DNA of 7,202 nucleotides from D2472 sp964444385 (GTDB lineage Bacteria; Pseudomonadota; Gammaproteobacteria; Magnimaribacterales; D2472), in the NCBI GenBank assembly GCA_964444385.1, contig CAYUHD010000060.1:1-7202 (forward strand), read 5' to 3'. This document shows, piece by piece, positions 1-6,633 of this stretch. A program made the position numbers and the translations under genes. Position 1 is the first letter of the stretch; each line of letters starts with the position of its first letter. The notes under the pieces are model-generated. The model did no database searches, was not told the origin of the DNA, and saw nothing but the letters and a program-made list of their open reading frames with translations.

Positions 1-227
1 CAGCAGAGGTGGATATTAAATTTAGAAAAAGGGAATGGTTAGAAATTCTAGGTTGCGGCATGGTTCACCCAAATGTTCTTAAAGGTTGCAATATAGATAC
101 AAAAAAATTTCGCGGTTTTGCTTTTGGTATGGGTATTGAGCGCTTGGCTATGCTTTATTACGGAGTAAAAGACATAAGAGATTTTTATTCATCTAACTTA
201 GATTTTTTAAATCAATTTCCATCATGA
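1..227 (+). CDS. pheS: Phenylalanyl-tRNA synthetase alpha subunit, C-terminal part (5' end outside window)
   Basis: The alpha subunit carries the class II aminoacylation site of the alpha2-beta2 cytoplasmic enzyme that charges tRNA-Phe. The frame is open from the first base. The first two bases finish a codon that started upstream, and 74 complete residues follow. The visible part starts with AEVDI, continues with LGCGMVHPNVL, and contains class II motif 3 (GFAFGMGIERLAML), whose arginine binds ATP. It ends with FLNQFPS, close to the FLKQF end of E. coli PheS, so the C-terminus is complete. A GTG at position 9 is an internal valine codon (the V of AEVD) and not a start. The stop codon shares an ATGA overlap with pheT, as expected for translationally coupled subunits. 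Nothing can be said about the N-terminal coiled coil or motifs 1 and 2, which lie outside the window. Identification is very secure. Confidence 0.97.
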   Translation, partial: AEVDIKFRKREWLEILGCGMVHPNVLKGCNIDTKKFRGFAFGMGIERLAMLYYGVKDIRDFYSSNLDFLNQFPS

Positions 228-2239
228 AAATTCAATATTCATACTTAAAGAATTTTCTTAAAACAAAGCTAAGTCAAAAAAAGCTTGCTAATGTTTTTAC
301 TCAAGTTGGTTTTGAATGCGAAATTGAAGGAGAGATTATAGAATTTGATTTAACTCCTAATCGAGGTGATGTTCTTTCATTGAAAGGTCTGGAAAGAGAA
401 TTTGCAGCTTATCAATCAAAAAAATCTAATCAAAGCTTCAAAGTTTCAAAATTGAACCCAAAAAAAAATAAGTCAATTATTAATTATATTGATAGTTCCG
501 GGTGTGGTAATTATCACTTAATGCTTGTTAAGGGTTTGAGTAAGGTCAAAAACTTAGATGCAAAGAAACGTAATTTCATAGAGTCTGCTGGAGTTCCATT
601 AATCCATCCCTTGGTTGATTTGGGTAACTATGTAATGTTTGAAATTGGGGCTCCTATGCATGTATTCGATCTAGATAAATTAGATCTTCCAATTAATGTG
701 CAGTTCCCTGATTTAAAAAGAAATTCAGTACAAGTCATAGGAGGTGATACACAAGACATTCAATCTTCTACACTAACAATTCAAGACCAATCTGGAATTC
801 AGGCAATAGCAGGGATCATCGGATGTGAGAGATCTTCTGTTTCATCAAAGACTAGAAACATTGCTGTTGAAGCAGCTTTTTTTAAACCTGAAATAATTGT
901 TAATCAAGCTAGAAATTATGGGCTTGCTACTGATGCCTCCCATCGTTTTGAGAGAGGGGTAGATCCAGAAATCCAGAAACTAGCGATAGAAAGATATTTA
1001 TTTCTATTAAATGAAATAGCTGAATATGAATCAGTTGAACTTTATTATTCATGTTCAAAATCGGGCAAGAAGAAAAGAGTGAAATTTAACATAGAAAGAT
1101 TCAATAATTTTTCTGGGCTTAATCTAAAAGAGAACCAAGCTGTTCGTATATTAAAAAACTTAGACTTTAACCCAGTTATCAAAAATATAAATGATCTATC
1201 ATTTGATAATCCTAGCCACAGGTTTGATATTGCGCTAGAGGAAGATTTATATGAGGAGTTATTAAGATGTTATGGATATAACAATATTCCCATATCTAAT
1301 CCAAAGTCTGGCCCAATCCTAAAAAATAAGAAAAAAGATACATTGCATGAAATTAGAAGCGCATTTGTTCACGCTGGTTTTAAAGAATTAATACATATGC
1401 CATTTGTTTCTCAAGAGTCTTTCGAAAATTTAAATTCCAATTCTTGGGTTCCAGTTGAGCTTCAAAACCCTATCAACGAAAATGAGCCTCTATTAAGAGG
1501 AAGCCTGTTTCAGCAGCTGTTTTTTGCAGTTAATAGCAATGTGAAAAAAGGTTACTCAGCAATAAAAGTTTTTGAAATAGGTAATGTATTTAGAAAAGAT
1601 AAAATTGGTTTTGCGCAATCAATGCACTTATCTGGAATTATTTATTATCATGAAACCCAAATGAACTGGAGTCTTAGAAAATTTAAATATGATTTTTATT
1701 CATTAAAAGCTGAAATTATTAAATTATTACAAACACTAGGTGTGCATAATATTCAATTTCAAAAGGCTAGATCTTCAATGCCATTTAATGAAAATGCTCT
1801 AGATATATTTATAGAAAAAAACAAAATCGGAGTAATTGGCGAAATAGATCTTTCTATTACAGAAAAACTAATTAAGAAATCAGCTTTTGGGTTTGAAATC
1901 TATCCAGAAAAAATTTCATTACAGTCAAAGCATTCAAAAATTAAAACAATTAGCAAATTCCCAATTTCAGCTAGGGATATCAATATTGTTATAAATAAAT
2001 CTTATTCTTATGCTGAAATTGAGAATTTGCTAATAAAAGCGAAAATTAAGTACCTTGTTTCATTTAATCTCATTAATACATTTGAGGGAAAAGATATAGA
2101 AAAAGGTTTCATAAGCATGACATTCAGGCTTGTCTTTCAAAGCAATGCTAAATCTTTACTAGAGTCAGATGTAAATGAATCAATGAAGAAGACATTCCAG
2201 CTCCTAGAAAAAGGACTGGATGCTAAAATACGGTCATGA
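224..2239 (+). CDS. pheT: Phenylalanyl-tRNA synthetase beta subunit lacking the OB-fold tRNA-binding domain
   Basis: The beta subunit (671 aa) binds tRNA-Phe and hydrolyses mischarged Tyr-tRNA-Phe. Domains in order: B1 (about 1-60), B3/B4 editing domain (about 100-265), B5 (about 285-355, ending EEDLYEELLRCYGYNNIP), the catalytic-like B6/B7 core (about 365-565) and the ferredoxin-fold anticodon-binding B8 domain (about 577-671, starting SKFPISARDI). E. coli PheT is 795 aa. The difference of about 120 residues is explained by one clean absence. After GFECEIEG (30-37) the chain goes straight to IIEFDLTPNRGD (38-49), so the EMAP-like OB-fold domain B2 that is normally inserted in B1 is missing. 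Editing-site residues matching Thermus N250, H261, G315 and E334 are kept (N135, H146, G197, E216), but the T249 position is Gly134. The start is the ATG in the ATGA overlap with pheS. It has no Shine-Dalgarno sequence. The stop overlaps ihfA the same way. Confidence 0.97.
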   Translation: MKIQYSYLKNFLKTKLSQKKLANVFTQVGFECEIEGEIIEFDLTPNRGDVLSLKGLEREFAAYQSKKSNQSFKVSKLNPKKNKSIINYIDSSGCGNYHLMLVKGLSKVKNLDAKKRNFIESAGVPLIHPLVDLGNYVMFEIGAPMHVFDLDKLDLPINVQFPDLKRNSVQVIGGDTQDIQSSTLTIQDQSGIQAIAGIIGCERSSVSSKTRNIAVEAAFFKPEIIVNQARNYGLATDASHRFERGVDPEIQKLAIERYLFLLNEIAEYESVELYYSCSKSGKKKRVKFNIERFNNFSGLNLKENQAVRILKNLDFNPVIKNINDLSFDNPSHRFDIALEEDLYEELLRCYGYNNIPISNPKSGPILKNKKKDTLHEIRSAFVHAGFKELIHMPFVSQESFENLNSNSWVPVELQNPINENEPLLRGSLFQQLFFAVNSNVKKGYSAIKVFEIGNVFRKDKIGFAQSMHLSGIIYYHETQMNWSLRKFKYDFYSLKAEIIKLLQTLGVHNIQFQKARSSMPFNENALDIFIEKNKIGVIGEIDLSITEKLIKKSAFGFEIYPEKISLQSKHSKIKTISKFPISARDINIVINKSYSYAEIENLLIKAKIKYLVSFNLINTFEGKDIEKGFISMTFRLVFQSNAKSLLESDVNESMKKTFQLLEKGLDAKIRS

Positions 2240-2514
2240 GTGTTACCAAAAAGGGCCTAAGCGTAGCATTAAAAGAAGAATTAAACCTTTCAGTAGAAAC
2301 ATCTGATTCTCTGGTGAATGAATTCTTTTATGCTATTAAATCAACCCTAAAATCTCAGAAGAGCCTTAAATTATCAGGTTTTGGAACTTTTGAAACTTTT
2401 AAAACAAAAGAACGCATGGGCAGAAATCCAAAAACAATGGAGAATTTTTTGGTACCAGCACGAAGTAAAGTCCGATTTAGTCCAACTCCAAAAGCGAAAT
2501 ATTTCTTAAATTAG
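2236..2514 (+). CDS. ihfA: Integration host factor subunit alpha
   Basis: A 92-aa DNABII protein, expected to pair with the beta subunit encoded next door and bend DNA sharply in nucleoid organisation, transcription and recombination. The alpha assignment rests on KLSGFGTF (45-52), on ERMGRNPKT (59-67) with the intercalating Pro65 and on ARSKVRFSP (75-83). These align without gaps to E. coli IHF-alpha, so S47, R60, R63, N64 and P65 have the same numbers. The usual Pro61 is Met and the Gly after NPKT is also Met. The C-terminus is a few residues shorter than in E. coli. Its position directly after pheT (ATGA overlap) is the classical pheST-ihfA arrangement and supports alpha over a generic HU. 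There is no Shine-Dalgarno sequence near the start, so translation is probably coupled to pheT. Confidence 0.93.
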   Translation: MSVTKKGLSVALKEELNLSVETSDSLVNEFFYAIKSTLKSQKSLKLSGFGTFETFKTKERMGRNPKTMENFLVPARSKVRFSPTPKAKYFLN

Positions 2515-2516
2515 AG

Positions 2517-2813
2517 ATGAAAAAGCAAGTGCAAAACTTTAACAGATCTGATTTAGCAATTCACCTTTCAAGAAAATTTTTATCTTTAAGCGATGAGACG
2601 ATTGTTGATGCCATCGACTTAATCTTACAAGAAATTATTAACGCTGTTGCGCTAGGTAATAGAGTTGAAATAAGAGGTTTTGGGGTATTTTCTAAAAAAC
2701 ATATTAGACCAAGAAAGTTTATCAATCCTAAAACAAAAGAAGAATCTTATTTGGGTGAAACAACTATCATGCATTTTAAGGCTTCTGACAAACTACTTAA
2801 TGCAAATGATTGA
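2517..2813 (+). CDS. ihfB: Integration host factor subunit beta
   Basis: A 98-aa DNABII protein, the likely heterodimer partner of the preceding IHF-alpha. The beta signature is NRVEIRGFGVFS (48-59). It keeps the residues that in E. coli IHF-beta (R42, E44, R46) read the TTR part of the binding site, here R49, E51 and R53. The C-terminal TTIMHFKASDKL (82-93) matches the beta-type HFKPGKEL. The tip proline (P71, in INPKT) is kept, but the usual TGRNP reads KFINP, so Gly and Arg at the arm tip are replaced by Phe and Ile. About seven extra N-terminal residues precede the NRSDL start of the fold. The ATG at 2517 lies only 2 bases after the ihfA stop. A GTG at 2529 is a possible alternative start that would remove most of the extension. 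Downstream pyrF also belongs to the usual ihfB neighbourhood (rpsA-ihfB-lapA-lapB-pyrF), which supports the beta call over HU. Confidence 0.9.
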   Translation: MKKQVQNFNRSDLAIHLSRKFLSLSDETIVDAIDLILQEIINAVALGNRVEIRGFGVFSKKHIRPRKFINPKTKEESYLGETTIMHFKASDKLLNAND

Positions 2814-3489
2814 TTCAAGAATAATTGTTGCAATAGATACATATGATCTTGCGGAGGCTAATGCAATTTTAGATCAATTAGATCCTACTCTATGTAAAGT
2901 TAAAGTAGGAAGTGTTGTGTTTAATGCTTTAGGTAACTCGTTTCTTCAATCGGTATCTAAGCGCGGCTTTAAGATTTTTTTAGACTTAAAGCTTCATGAC
3001 ATCCCAAATACAGTCAGTGAGACAATTTTAGGATTCCAAAATTTTTCTATTGATATGTTGACTGTACATTTATCTGGTGGCGAGAAAATGCTAACAAAAG
3101 CTATGCTTGCAGCTAAGACTATTGATGCAAAAATTATAGGAGTCTCGATACTAACAAGCCTTGAAGAATCCGATACATTAGAGCTGTTTAATAATAATCT
3201 AAACGATCAGATAACATACCTATTTAAGATAGCCAAGAAAACAAATCTAGATGGAATTGTTTGTTCACCTTTAGAGTTAGAAAAGGCAAATACAATCCTG
3301 GAGCCTAATACAATAAAAATTACACCTGGTATCAGAGAAGTCAAAACAGATGATGATCAGGCAAGAACCATGAGCGCGCAAGAGGCTATTCAAAAAGGAG
3401 CTTCATTTTTAGTTATTGGTAGACCAATTACTCAGGCTGATGATATTGCAACTGCTTTGAAAAATTTTAATAAATTAATTGATGAATAA
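2806..3489 (+). CDS. pyrF: Orotidine-5'-phosphate decarboxylase
   Basis: Converts OMP to UMP with release of CO2, the last step of de novo UMP synthesis; a cytoplasmic TIM-barrel dimer. From the ATG at 2806 the protein is 227 aa (E. coli 245 aa). The first strand has IIVAID (6-11, with D11). K33 lies in KVKVG. The catalytic K-D-K-D tetrad is completed by D60, K62 and D65 in FLDLKLHDIPNT (58-69). Phosphate-binding elements TPGIR (173-177) and IGRP (204-207, with R206) are intact. The frame is open much further upstream, to 2680, but that part only overlaps ihfB in another frame and has no family similarity. An in-frame ATG at 2800 would add two residues (MQ) and is a real alternative. Either start overlaps the ihfB end (8 or 14 bases) and lacks a Shine-Dalgarno sequence, implying coupling. 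In E. coli relatives lapA and lapB sit between ihfB and pyrF; here they do not. Confidence 0.96.
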   Translation: MIDSRIIVAIDTYDLAEANAILDQLDPTLCKVKVGSVVFNALGNSFLQSVSKRGFKIFLDLKLHDIPNTVSETILGFQNFSIDMLTVHLSGGEKMLTKAMLAAKTIDAKIIGVSILTSLEESDTLELFNNNLNDQITYLFKIAKKTNLDGIVCSPLELEKANTILEPNTIKITPGIREVKTDDDQARTMSAQEAIQKGASFLVIGRPITQADDIATALKNFNKLIDE

Positions 3490-4849
3490 AAAATCCATCC
3501 AACAAGCTCATGCGGCTCTTAGGAGACTTGCAAAAAATAAGGTATCTAGCAAGAAGTTATCATTTAAATTTGAATCAGAATTCTTGAATTACCAATCTTA
3601 TTTAAGAGATTTTTCATCTAAGCATTATCAAATTTTTAATGAGCTTTCATTAGAATTAGGTCTTGAAAATTCTATCGAAGATCTTTTTAGTGGGAAAGTT
3701 GTCAACAAGACAGAGAATAGAGCAGCTTTGCATCATCTATATCGCATTGATTCAAAATTGGAAGAGTTTAATTTCAAAACGATTACAAAACCTTTTATAA
3801 GCAGAATCAAAAAAGGAGGTTTCCAGAATGTTATTACTTTTGGAATAGGTGGCTCATATGAAGGCCCCAAATTACTCCAAGAATATACTGCAAAGCACTC
3901 ATCAAAAATAAATTATTATTTTGTTTCTGGACCTGATAAGCATGAATTTAATTCAATACTTAAACCTTTAGCTGGGAAAAAGAATTTCTATATATTTTCA
4001 TCTAAATCACTTTCTACAGATGAGACTTTATCATGTTTAAAATGGTTGGGACCACAGAGAACTTCTAATAATTCAATAGTTATTACAGCCAACCCAAGAA
4101 AGGCTGCTTCTTTGAGGTTTCCAGAAAATTGTATTGTTCCATTTCCAGAAACTGTTGGGGGAAGATACTCTATTTGGTCACCAATATCACTTAGTGCCAG
4201 TATAGAAAATAATTTTTCTGCATTTCTAAAGGGCGGCTCTTTTGCAGATAAAATGATGTTAGGTAAATCAAAAGAAGATAAAAAATATCAAAAATTAATA
4301 AAAATACTAGCATTTTCAGATCTTTGGTATAGCAACTTTAAAAATAAAAAGAATAGAGTGGGTCTTTCTTATAACTGGAGAATGAGATCTTTTGCTAATT
4401 ATATTCAGCAATTAGAAATGGAATCACTGGGTAAAAAGGCAAACTCAAGATCTCCATTTAAAGAAACAGGTCAGTCAATATTTGGCGGTTTTGGTTCTAC
4501 TGCGCAGCATTCATATTTTCAGTTATTGCATCAGGGAACTGCAGAATTTTGTACAGACATTATCTATTCTTCTTCAACCAATAGTCCTTTATCTTCTGCT
4601 CAAGCGATAGGGCAGGCTTCTTTACTTTCTTCAGATTTCATGGGATCAGGTGATATTCTAGAGAAAACCAATAGCAATACTCCTGTAAACCTTTTCCATT
4701 TAAATAAACTGTCATTGCCAGCACTTGGTTTTTTACTATCAACTTGGGAGCATAGAGTTTTTACTACAGCATGTATGTTACAAATCAATCCTTTTGATCA
4801 ATATGGAGTTGCTGCAGGCAAGATCGTTGCAAAAAAATTTCTAAGTTAA
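3482..4849 (+). CDS. pgi: Glucose-6-phosphate isomerase, compact form
   Basis: Interconverts glucose-6-phosphate and fructose-6-phosphate in glycolysis and gluconeogenesis; a cytoplasmic two-SIS-domain enzyme. The protein is 455 aa against 549 in E. coli, yet the active site is complete. Present are TENRAALH (77-84), GIGGS (121-125), SSKSLSTDET (173-182, with K175 and E181), VGGRYSIWS (225-233, with R228), QQLEMES (309-315, with Q310 and E314), LLHQGT (348-353, with H350) and FDQYGVAAGK (438-447, with the catalytic Lys447). By eye the missing length is spread out: a shorter N-terminus, a trimmed segment before the first SIS domain (about 90-112), a trimmed loop after the QH/HQGT region (about 380-400) and almost no C-terminal tail after Lys447. 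SKSLST and GIGGSYEGP deviate from the usual SKTFTT and GIGGSDLGP. The ATG at 3482 overlaps the pyrF end by 8 bases; a TTG one codon earlier (3479) is less likely. No Shine-Dalgarno sequence is visible. Confidence 0.95.
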   Translation: MNKKSIQQAHAALRRLAKNKVSSKKLSFKFESEFLNYQSYLRDFSSKHYQIFNELSLELGLENSIEDLFSGKVVNKTENRAALHHLYRIDSKLEEFNFKTITKPFISRIKKGGFQNVITFGIGGSYEGPKLLQEYTAKHSSKINYYFVSGPDKHEFNSILKPLAGKKNFYIFSSKSLSTDETLSCLKWLGPQRTSNNSIVITANPRKAASLRFPENCIVPFPETVGGRYSIWSPISLSASIENNFSAFLKGGSFADKMMLGKSKEDKKYQKLIKILAFSDLWYSNFKNKKNRVGLSYNWRMRSFANYIQQLEMESLGKKANSRSPFKETGQSIFGGFGSTAQHSYFQLLHQGTAEFCTDIIYSSSTNSPLSSAQAIGQASLLSSDFMGSGDILEKTNSNTPVNLFHLNKLSLPALGFLLSTWEHRVFTTACMLQINPFDQYGVAAGKIVAKKFLS

Positions 4850-6633
4850 TGGCTTTAGATTTAAAACAAGTTCCCAATACTCCTGGAATATATAAATTTT
4901 TTTCTAATAAAAAAATTATTTATATCGGTAAAGCAAAAAATTTGAAAAACAGAGTGCCTTCATATTTTAGTAAATCATTCAAAGATAGAAAAACTCAACA
5001 AATTAAAATCCTTACAGATAAAATTGAAACTTTTTCAACTAATACTGAGGCTGAAGCTTTGCTTTTAGAGCAATCCTTAATTAAAGAAAATTTACCTCGA
5101 TTCAACATTCTTTTACGAGATGATAAGACTTATCCATATGTTCATTTTTCAATGGAGCATTCCTACCCAAGTATTAGCATGAAAAGATCAAAGCACGCTG
5201 TCTCAAAAAATTTTTTTGGCCCTTTTATCAGCGCTCAGGCAGTGAAATCAACTATTAAAGACTTACAAAAGATCTATCAAATTAGGAATTGTAGCGATAG
5301 CACTTTCAATAATAGATCTAGGCCTTGTATTGAGCATCAAATGCAAAGATGTTCTGCTCCCTGTGTTAATTTAATATCTCAGACTAGCTATAAAGCAGAT
5401 ATTACATCTTCTCAACAGTACATATCTTCTTCTGGAAAAAAAACCAAATCATTAATGATTTCTCAGATGCAAAAACTCTCTGATCAACAAGAATTTGAGC
5501 GCGCCAATGAGATAAAAAAAAGGATTAGAAGTTTGGATCTTTTGCATCAAGAGCAATCATTTAATAGTTCATTAATAAGCGTAGATTTATTTGCTTGCGT
5601 ATCTAAATTGGATAAAACAGGAGTATGTATTTTATCAGTACGAGATGGAAAAATTAGAGGCGCTAAAACTCATTTTCTTAAAGGAAACCAACTTCAAGAT
5701 ATAGATAGCTTATTTCAGAGTTTGATATTTTCTTACTATCAAAATATTTTTTCCCTACCAGAAAAACTTATTTTAACCGTTAAGCCAAAGAACCTTTCTT
5801 TGATTAAACATGCTGTTAAACTTAAATTTGATAAAAGCATCTTTATTTCAACACATATTAATAGAAATACTAATAAAGTTGCTCAATTAGCTAAATTAAA
5901 TGCTCACCAAGTAATTGAAAATAGGGTCAATCAATCGGACAAATATTCTTTTGCAATTAAAAACCTTTTGTCCCATCTTGCCTTGTCTAGCGAACAGCCA
6001 ACAATAGAGGGCTTTGATGTTAGTCACCATGGAGGAAAGGATGCTGTAGCATCTGCAGTACGGTTTTCGATTCAAGGACCTGAGAAATCACAATATAGGC
6101 TTTTTAATATCCCTAAAGAGCTATCTGGAAATGACATAGGTTCAATAAAGCATGTTCTTGAAAGAAGAATTAACAAGGCAAGCATTAATCCGCTACCAGA
6201 TATTATTCTAATTGATGGTGGAAAACTTCAGCTAGATGCCGCATTAAGTATTTTTTCTCAAATGCTTAAAAAACAGCCAATAATACTTAGTATCGTTAAA
6301 GGCTCCAAAAGAGTCAGATCAACAGAAACAATACTTTCAAAAGATGGAATTATTGAAATGCCAAAAGATAGCCCAGGTTTTGTATTGCTTCAACAAATCC
6401 GTGATGAGTCTCATAGATTTGCTATCACAAGCAACAGAAAGAAAAAAAATAAATTTATTAAACGCTCTTCACTTGATAAGATTAAAGGTCTTGGACCAAA
6501 GAAAAAAAAGAATCTTTTAAATTTTTTTAAATCAATAAAAGAAATCAAGAAAGCTCCAGTTGATGAGTTGTGTAAGGTCTCAGGAATAAGTATGAAACTA
6601 GCTAGAGAGATAAATCTATTTTATAAACTATGA
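4849..6633 (+). CDS. uvrC: Excinuclease ABC subunit C (UvrC)
   Basis: UvrC is recruited by DNA-bound UvrB and makes both incisions around a bulky lesion in nucleotide excision repair. The 594-aa length is close to E. coli (610). Domains in order: the GIY-YIG nuclease for the 3' cut (about 9-92; GIY 13-15, YIGK 25-28, R35, E74, N86); a cysteine-rich segment (C148, C160, C168, C172) matching the four cysteines reported to hold an iron-sulfur cluster in E. coli UvrC; the UVR motif that contacts UvrB (about 200-235); and the RNase H-like domain for the 5' cut, with D390 in GFDVSHH, D456 in LIDGGK and H522 in ESHRFA. The tandem helix-hairpin-helix region follows (about 541-594, IKGLGPKKKKNLL then VSGISMKLAREI) and is lysine-rich. 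The ATG overlaps the pgi stop by one base (TAATG). No Shine-Dalgarno sequence is visible. pgsA downstream is the usual neighbour. Confidence 0.97.
   Translation: MALDLKQVPNTPGIYKFFSNKKIIYIGKAKNLKNRVPSYFSKSFKDRKTQQIKILTDKIETFSTNTEAEALLLEQSLIKENLPRFNILLRDDKTYPYVHFSMEHSYPSISMKRSKHAVSKNFFGPFISAQAVKSTIKDLQKIYQIRNCSDSTFNNRSRPCIEHQMQRCSAPCVNLISQTSYKADITSSQQYISSSGKKTKSLMISQMQKLSDQQEFERANEIKKRIRSLDLLHQEQSFNSSLISVDLFACVSKLDKTGVCILSVRDGKIRGAKTHFLKGNQLQDIDSLFQSLIFSYYQNIFSLPEKLILTVKPKNLSLIKHAVKLKFDKSIFISTHINRNTNKVAQLAKLNAHQVIENRVNQSDKYSFAIKNLLSHLALSSEQPTIEGFDVSHHGGKDAVASAVRFSIQGPEKSQYRLFNIPKELSGNDIGSIKHVLERRINKASINPLPDIILIDGGKLQLDAALSIFSQMLKKQPIILSIVKGSKRVRSTETILSKDGIIEMPKDSPGFVLLQQIRDESHRFAITSNRKKKNKFIKRSSLDKIKGLGPKKKKNLLNFFKSIKEIKKAPVDELCKVSGISMKLAREINLFYKL

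Noticed and set aside
9..227. A separate 72-aa gene starting at GTG 9.
   Set aside because: The frame is open upstream to the window edge and the residues before it (AE) continue the conserved PheS motif AEVD; this is the end of pheS.
2680..2805. A longer pyrF starting at ATG 2680.
   Set aside because: The extra 42 residues overlap ihfB in another frame and show no OMP decarboxylase similarity; the family sequence begins at IDSRIIVAID just after 2806.
2236..2813. ihfA-ihfB as a recent tandem duplication of an HU gene.
   Set aside because: The proteins differ along most of their length and each carries subunit-specific residues and its own ancestral flanking gene.
3479..3481. TTG start for pgi one codon upstream.
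   Set aside because: An ATG follows immediately at 3482 and there is no ribosome-binding signal favouring TTG.
4600..4788. Minus-strand open frame of 62 codons.
   Set aside because: It lies wholly inside the conserved C-terminal coding region of pgi, has no recognisable motif and looks like a chance antisense frame.
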